Shown here piece by piece: positions 12,276 to 15,222 of a DNA stretch of 15,222 bases. The position numbers and the translations under genes are program-made. Origin of the DNA: DATLTV01 sp035533375 (GTDB lineage: Bacteria; Patescibacteriota; Minisyncoccia; UBA6257; 2-01-FULL-56-20); contig DATLTV010000047.1 in assembly GCA_035533375.1 (NCBI GenBank), positions 1 to 15,222 on the forward strand, given 5' to 3'. The notes under the pieces were generated by a model. That model had not been told where the DNA came from. It was given only the letters and a program-made list of their open reading frames with translations, and made no database searches. Position 1 is the first letter of the stretch; the number at the start of each line of letters is the position of its first letter.

Positions 12276-12877
12276 CGAACGGCGGCGGCGTACTCGGCCT
12301 CATCCTGTCTTATGTGCTGCTCTATAAATACGCGGCGCTTTTTGTAATCGTCTATATTTCCGCGCTCATCGTGCCCCTGCCTTCGAATGCGATGCTCGTC
12401 GCCGTGGGAGCGTTCTCGAGCCAGGGCTATTTCAATTTTTTCGCATCGCTCGCGATCGCGACCGTCGCGAATACCCTGGGAGACCTCACCGATTACGGCA
12501 TCACGCGCCGGTGGGGCGAACCCGCGATCAGAAAATTGCGGTTCGACCGCGTGCGTTTCTTCAATCACCTCCGTGAAGAGCTTCGCACCGACGCCGCGGT
12601 CACTGTTTTCACGACGCGGTTCGCGGGGTCAATGAGCACGGTCACGAACTTTCTCGCAGGCCTCGTTGCCGTCCCCTTCCGGACATTCCTCCTCTACGAT
12701 TTTCTCGGAAACTTCATCGAACCGTTCTGCGCGCTCGGTTTCGGCTGGCTCGCCGGCGATTACTGGAGCTATTTTTCGGGTACCGTGACTCTCGCGGCCG
12801 GCATCGTCGCCGCGAGCGTCATCCTCTTCGTCCTCGCGCGCATGTATCGGAGAATGCTCAGGCGGTATGCGGATTAA
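12272..12877 (+). CDS. DedA/VTT-family membrane protein
   Basis: This 201-residue protein has hydrophobic segments at about 8-32, 38-64, 124-160 and 170-190. It carries the VTT (SNARE-associated/DedA) layout: the entry region IVYISALIVPLPSNAMLVAVGAF (as IVYISALIV then PLPSNAMLVAVGAF), LGDLTDYGITRRWG after the second segment, TTRFAGSMSTVTNFLAGLVAVPF around R116, and FLLYDFLGNFIEP. DedA members act in lipid scrambling or export and in membrane homeostasis; the substrate here cannot be told. Its ATG overlaps the upstream stop. The bidirectional hairpin after the stop ends the operon. Confidence 0.85.
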   Translation: MTNGGGVLGLILSYVLLYKYAALFVIVYISALIVPLPSNAMLVAVGAFSSQGYFNFFASLAIATVANTLGDLTDYGITRRWGEPAIRKLRFDRVRFFNHLREELRTDAAVTVFTTRFAGSMSTVTNFLAGLVAVPFRTFLLYDFLGNFIEPFCALGFGWLAGDYWSYFSGTVTLAAGIVAASVILFVLARMYRRMLRRYAD

Positions 12878-12914
12878 AAAGTGCCTGTTCCAATCGTGAT
12901 CGGGACAGGCACTT
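12875..12914. terminator. Shared convergent terminator between DedA and the peptidase gene
   Basis: AAGTGCCTGT (12879-12888) pairs perfectly with ACAGGCACTT (12905-12914), and the interior can extend the stem. The T-run is good only on the minus strand (CACTTTTTAA), so it chiefly ends the peptidase gene. Confidence 0.8.
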
Positions 12915-12943
12915 GATTGAGAAATATCCGCTGGCTTCTCCGT

Positions 12944-13549
12944 TTATGCCGGCTTATTCGCATGAATGGGCCGATGCGAAGCTTGCTTGCCGCCCTTTTC
13001 CCGCAAGAAAGCTTTGATCCGCGCAATCCGGACGTTGATCTCGATGACGTCGCTCCTCGAATAAAATACCGCGTTGCGGGACATCTTCCCCAAAGCGACG
13101 AGGAGCGCCAGCGGATTCGCTCCCGCGTTCAGAAGAAGCCGAACGGCGAACCGATCGGCGGCACATTCGCTTTCGAGCGAACCGGGCGCATGCGCATCGT
13201 GATCCGCAAGATGGCCGAGCTCGTGGGCGAGCACCGCGCGAAGCTCGCTCCTGCTCAACTCTTTCACCGCTTTCAGGGTGATATAAATATCGTAAGCGTG
13301 AGGCGTCCCATCCGCCCGCTCGTAGGTGTTCACGGCAAGGACAGCTTTCGCGGCAGGCGAAGTGTCCTCGAACACGCGGAGGTTGATGCTTTCGGGCGCC
13401 GTATCGCGGGCCGCGGCGATGACCCATTGCATCTCCGCCCGGCAACACGGGATCGTGCGAGGAAGCCGAACCGCGTTCTGCGCGGAAAGCGCCGGTCCGC
13501 ATGACAACAACAGAGCGATTGCCGCGAAAAAGCATATGCCATGGCGCAT
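12944..13549 (-). CDS. Secreted M48-like zinc metallopeptidase
   Basis: This 201-residue protein has an N-terminal export signal (residues 1-23, MRHGICFFAAIALLLSCGPA...). The LLSC at 14-17 could be a lipobox; otherwise cleavage after ALSA is likely. The zinc motif is H109-E110-L-G-H113, and E128 in ESECAADRFA fits the third ligand of the M48 ExxxD helix. Only the compact catalytic core is present, without the membrane helices of HtpX or the repeats of BepA. It probably cleaves or checks proteins outside the cytoplasmic membrane. The ATG at 13549 has GAGGAG at 8-nt spacing; an in-frame GTG at 13558 sits directly on that site and is rejected. Promoter TGGACT-17-TATACT lies upstream. Confidence 0.85.
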   Translation of the reverse strand: MRHGICFFAAIALLLSCGPALSAQNAVRLPRTIPCCRAEMQWVIAAARDTAPESINLRVFEDTSPAAKAVLAVNTYERADGTPHAYDIYITLKAVKELSRSELRAVLAHELGHLADHDAHAPGSLESECAADRFAVRLLLNAGANPLALLVALGKMSRNAVFYSRSDVIEINVRIARIKAFLREKGGKQASHRPIHANKPA

Positions 13550-13592
13550 TATATTCACTCCTCAAAAACACCGTCTTCAAATGCCTGGTAAC

Positions 13593-13621
13593 AGTATACA
13601 ATAAAAATAGAAATGAGTCCA
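13593..13621 (-). promoter_or_regulatory. Promoter of the M48-like peptidase gene
   Basis: On the minus strand -10 TATACT (complement of 13593-13598) and a partial -35 TGGACT (complement of 13616-13621) have a 17-nt spacer. The predicted leader is about 36 nt and carries the Shine-Dalgarno. Confidence 0.5.
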
Positions 13622-13714
13622 TATCCGGAGCGAGGATACGCTTTTTTAGTTCTCCCACCGTAATCCATCCCCGCCCTTACGGGCGAAGTATTGTTGCGGT
13701 GAAAACATAAAATT

Positions 13715-13740
13715 CGGCGGGCAACCGAAGCTGCCCGCCG
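13715..13740 (-). terminator. Strong C(UUCG)G hairpin, minus-strand terminator
   Basis: On the minus strand the RNA stem CGGCGGGCAGC / GUUGCCCGCCG (one G-U pair) is capped by a UUCG tetraloop and followed by AATTTTATGTTTTC. The tail and tetraloop favour the minus direction, yet no confident minus-strand gene ends here; only the short frame at 13745 does. Confidence 0.65.
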
Positions 13741-13744
13741 GCGG

Positions 13745-13874
13745 TTAATTTCTATATCGCAGCTTCCGGCCGACAACGCGAAGCCGCACCGTCACAGTAT
13801 GCATCATCGGTGCTGAACAAAGCGTGAAATACCGCATCACCGTCTCCTCATCGGTAGCGGCGTTGAATGACAGG
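13745..13874 (-). pseudogene. Possible 3' remnant of a lost gene
   Basis: A minus-strand frame ends at 13745, four nt before the UUCG-capped terminator. Its last residues, EETVMRYFTLCSAP and MMHTVTVRLRVVGRKLRYRN, look like a beta-rich protein C-terminus. The upstream part would overlap the htrA start, so an intact gene is unlikely. The Cys-to-Arg strand layout faintly recalls sortase C-termini, but I cannot support that name. Confidence 0.2.
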
Positions 13875-14723
13875 ATGATGAAAAAAGAAAAGTGGGCCGT
13901 CATCCTCCTCGCCGTATTCGCTTCGGGCATCGCCGTGGCGAGTTTTGTGGGTTTCGCATATTCGGAAGAGATCGTGCCGCCGTATGTCCCGTCCGCGTCA
14001 AGCTATGAAGCGGGCATCGTGAATTCGGTGAAACTCGCCTCGCCGGCCGTCGTTTCGATTACGATCACAAAAAACGTTTCTTCCGCGGAGAATTGCCCGC
14101 AAATTCCTCCGGACCTTCAGCGATTTTTCGGCAGCCCGCTTCCCGTCTGCGACGCGGCGAGCGCCACGACGACCACGCAGAAGGTCGGCGAAGGCAGCGG
14201 ATTCATCGTCTCCCCCGATGGTTGGATCGTCACGAACAAGCACGTCGTCGAAGATCCGACCGCCTCGTACGCGATCTTCGCGAATGACGGAAAAAAATAC
14301 AACGCGGTCAAGGTAGCGCAGGATCCGAAAGCCGACATCGCGATTATAAAGATCGATGCCGAAGGCCTCCCGACCGTCACGCTCGGTGATTCCGATTCGG
14401 TAGTGCTGGGCCAGGCCGCGATTGCGATCGGAAACGCTTTGGGCCAGTTCTCGAATACGGTTTCCGCGGGCGTTATCTCCGGCATGGGACGTGCAATCAC
14501 GGCGACGGACCAAAATGGCAACGCGGAATCGTTCACAAACCTCCTCCAGACGGACGCCGCGATCAATCCGGGCAACTCCGGCGGTCCGCTCCTCAATCTC
14601 CGCGGCGAGGTTATCGGCATGAATACCGCGCTCGCGCAGAACGCGGAGAATATCGGCTTCGCGATCCCGATCAATGCCGTGAAGGGCGACGTGATGTCCG
14701 TCGAAACGACGGGGAAGATATAG
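13875..14723 (+). CDS. HtrA/DegP-like serine protease lacking a PDZ domain
   Basis: This 282-residue trypsin-like protease has an N-terminal membrane anchor or signal (7-29, WAVILLAVFASGIAVASFVG). The catalytic triad is complete: H123 (VTNKHVV), D154 (KADIAIIKI) and S235 (NPGNSGGPL). C74 and C92 flank an insertion and could form a disulfide. The fold ends normally at GFAIPINAVKGDVMSVETTGKI, but the stop comes there, where other HtrA proteins continue into a PDZ domain. The downstream sequence does not encode a PDZ in any frame I can see. The likely role is cleaving misfolded extracytoplasmic proteins. The start is the ATG at 13875 or the adjacent one at 13878; a GTG at 13824 would add a non-hydrophobic leader and is less likely. 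A 22-nt-arm inverted repeat follows the stop. Confidence 0.9.
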   Translation: MMKKEKWAVILLAVFASGIAVASFVGFAYSEEIVPPYVPSASSYEAGIVNSVKLASPAVVSITITKNVSSAENCPQIPPDLQRFFGSPLPVCDAASATTTTQKVGEGSGFIVSPDGWIVTNKHVVEDPTASYAIFANDGKKYNAVKVAQDPKADIAIIKIDAEGLPTVTLGDSDSVVLGQAAIAIGNALGQFSNTVSAGVISGMGRAITATDQNGNAESFTNLLQTDAAINPGNSGGPLLNLRGEVIGMNTALAQNAENIGFAIPINAVKGDVMSVETTGKI

Positions 14724-14725
14724 GA

Positions 14726-14789
14726 GGGGAACAAAATGAACTTCGCCTCCTGGACTCCATTTAAGTCGGCGAAATTCCTTTTGTTCCCC
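14726..14789. repeat. 22-nt-arm inverted repeat directly after htrA
   Basis: Arms 14726-14747 (GGGGAACAAAA...TTCGCC) and 14768-14789 (GGCGAA...TTTTGTTCCCC) pair at 20 of 22 positions around a 20-nt loop. The left arm begins 3 nt after the htrA stop. It may stabilise or end the transcript, or be a palindromic insertion. Confidence 0.8.
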
Positions 14790-14805
14790 CTTGTTTAATA
14801 ATAGG

Positions 14806-14843
14806 CGCCAAAAAACCCGCGATTTTACGCGGGGTTTTTGGCG
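14806..14843. terminator. Bidirectional terminator between htrA and the YHS gene
   Basis: CGCCAAAAAACCCGCG (14806-14821) pairs with CGCGGGGTTTTTGGCG (14828-14843) with one mismatch and a 6-nt loop. The A/T tracts fall in the stem on both strands, as in convergent terminators. Confidence 0.8.
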
Positions 14844-14874
14844 GGTTCTGAAGCCCAAACCGTTTCGAGCATAT

Positions 14875-15060
14875 TTATTCGGCCGTCAGATATTGCTCGG
14901 GGTCCTTGTCGAACCGTTTTTTGCACGCATCGGAATCGAAATAATAGGTCTTCCCGTCGTACGTGCTCGAATACATCGCGGAACCCGGATCCACATCCTT
15001 ACCGCAGACGACATCCTTCACTCTCGTCGCGGTCTTGGTTGATTTGCGATCGTTCGCCAT
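14875..15060 (-). CDS. Small YHS-domain protein
   Basis: This 61-residue protein is a short basic N-terminus plus one YHS domain (about 14-58): VKDVVCGKDVDP (C19), TYDGKTYYFDSDACKKRFDKDPEQYL (given in parts: TYDGKTYYFDSDACKKRF with C46, then DKDPEQYL). The YHS fold is found in metal-handling proteins such as copper ATPases and in small stand-alone proteins; the two cysteines are the plausible metal ligands. No Shine-Dalgarno precedes the ATG. A weak TTGAGA-16-CACAAT pair ends 7 nt before the ATG, so this may also be leaderless. It is a single-gene unit ended by the hairpin at 14806. A copper role beside an oxidase locus is possible but not shown. Confidence 0.85.
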   Translation of the reverse strand: MANDRKSTKTATRVKDVVCGKDVDPGSAMYSSTYDGKTYYFDSDACKKRFDKDPEQYLTAE

Positions 15061-15119
15061 AAATATGATTGTGTTTTATTTAGAACCCATCTCAAAAATA
15101 CCGCGTAGCCGCGTTTCGC

Positions 15120-15209
15120 GCTCTTTTCCCGATCCCGCAAGGCTTGCCGAGGAAGCCGTACCCTTGCGGTACGGCGACGAGGCGTAACGCGGCGGGGCGG
15201 GAAAAGAGC
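15120..15209. repeat. Large structured inverted-repeat element at the window end
   Basis: GCTCTTTTCCCG (15120-15131) pairs perfectly with CGGGAAAAGAGC (15198-15209), enclosing 66 nt. Inside are GCAAG/CTTGC near 15137-15147 and a perfect 8-bp hairpin GCCGTACC (15155-15162) / GGTACGGC (15168-15175). The 15-mer GGCGGGAAAAGAGCC at 15196-15210 also occurs at 1237-1251. No protein gene is credible here. Confidence 0.7.
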
Positions 15210-15222
15210 CGAAACCCTTGGG

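Noticed and set aside
15061..15222. tRNA, tmRNA or RNase P RNA at the right edge
   Set aside because: The hairpins do not match a cloverleaf with CCA-type acceptor, a GGTTCRA loop or RNase P core motifs that I can find. It is kept as an unclassified structured repeat.

Overview
The window is a mid-GC (roughly mid-50s percent by eye) bacterial segment using the standard code, with TGA as a working stop. It looks like a Patescibacteria/CPR (Parcubacteria-type) genome. The basis is the compact genes, several small uncharacterised proteins, short-motif tandem repeats and palindromic repeats between genes, a PDZ-less HtrA, and start codons placed right behind -10 boxes. This assignment is inference, since no rRNA or ribosomal protein lies in the window.

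Layout: (1) 1-1172, plus strand: the 3' end of an NqrB/RnfD-like membrane domain fused to a ferredoxin-NADP reductase-like module, then a one-helix membrane protein. (2) 1316-2503: small genes, including an XRE regulator divergent from a 108-aa unknown protein, with promoters on both strands and a possible shared operator. (3) 2652-7979, minus strand: a complete bo3-type quinol oxidase operon cyoABCDE followed by a four-helix DUF420/CtaM-like protein. cyoB-cyoC and cyoC-cyoD overlap by ATGA, and a palindromic element sits between cyoD and cyoE. (4) 7980-8348: an array of palindromic units between the divergent cyoA and kinase genes. (5) 8349-11709, plus strand: a MASE1 hybrid histidine kinase and a GGDEF protein, separated by a repeat-rich gap. 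(6) 11838-12877: an unknown membrane protein overlapping a DedA/VTT protein. (7) 12944-15060: a secreted M48-like metallopeptidase, a PDZ-less HtrA protease and a YHS-domain protein, separated by strong hairpins. (8) 15061-15222: no gene, but a large inverted-repeat structure that runs to the window edge.

Functionally the core is aerobic electron transfer. The reductase fusion could move electrons from NAD(P)H to quinone, and the bo3 oxidase would oxidise the quinol with oxygen. CyoE makes heme O and the DUF420-like protein may help maturation. The most unusual detail is that CyoB keeps every heme, copper and quinone ligand I can align but has Gln in place of the K-channel lysine (E. coli K362). 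A second theme is leaderless expression: three genes, cyoA among them, have a -10 box ending exactly 6 nt before the ATG and no Shine-Dalgarno, while neighbouring genes do use Shine-Dalgarno sites.
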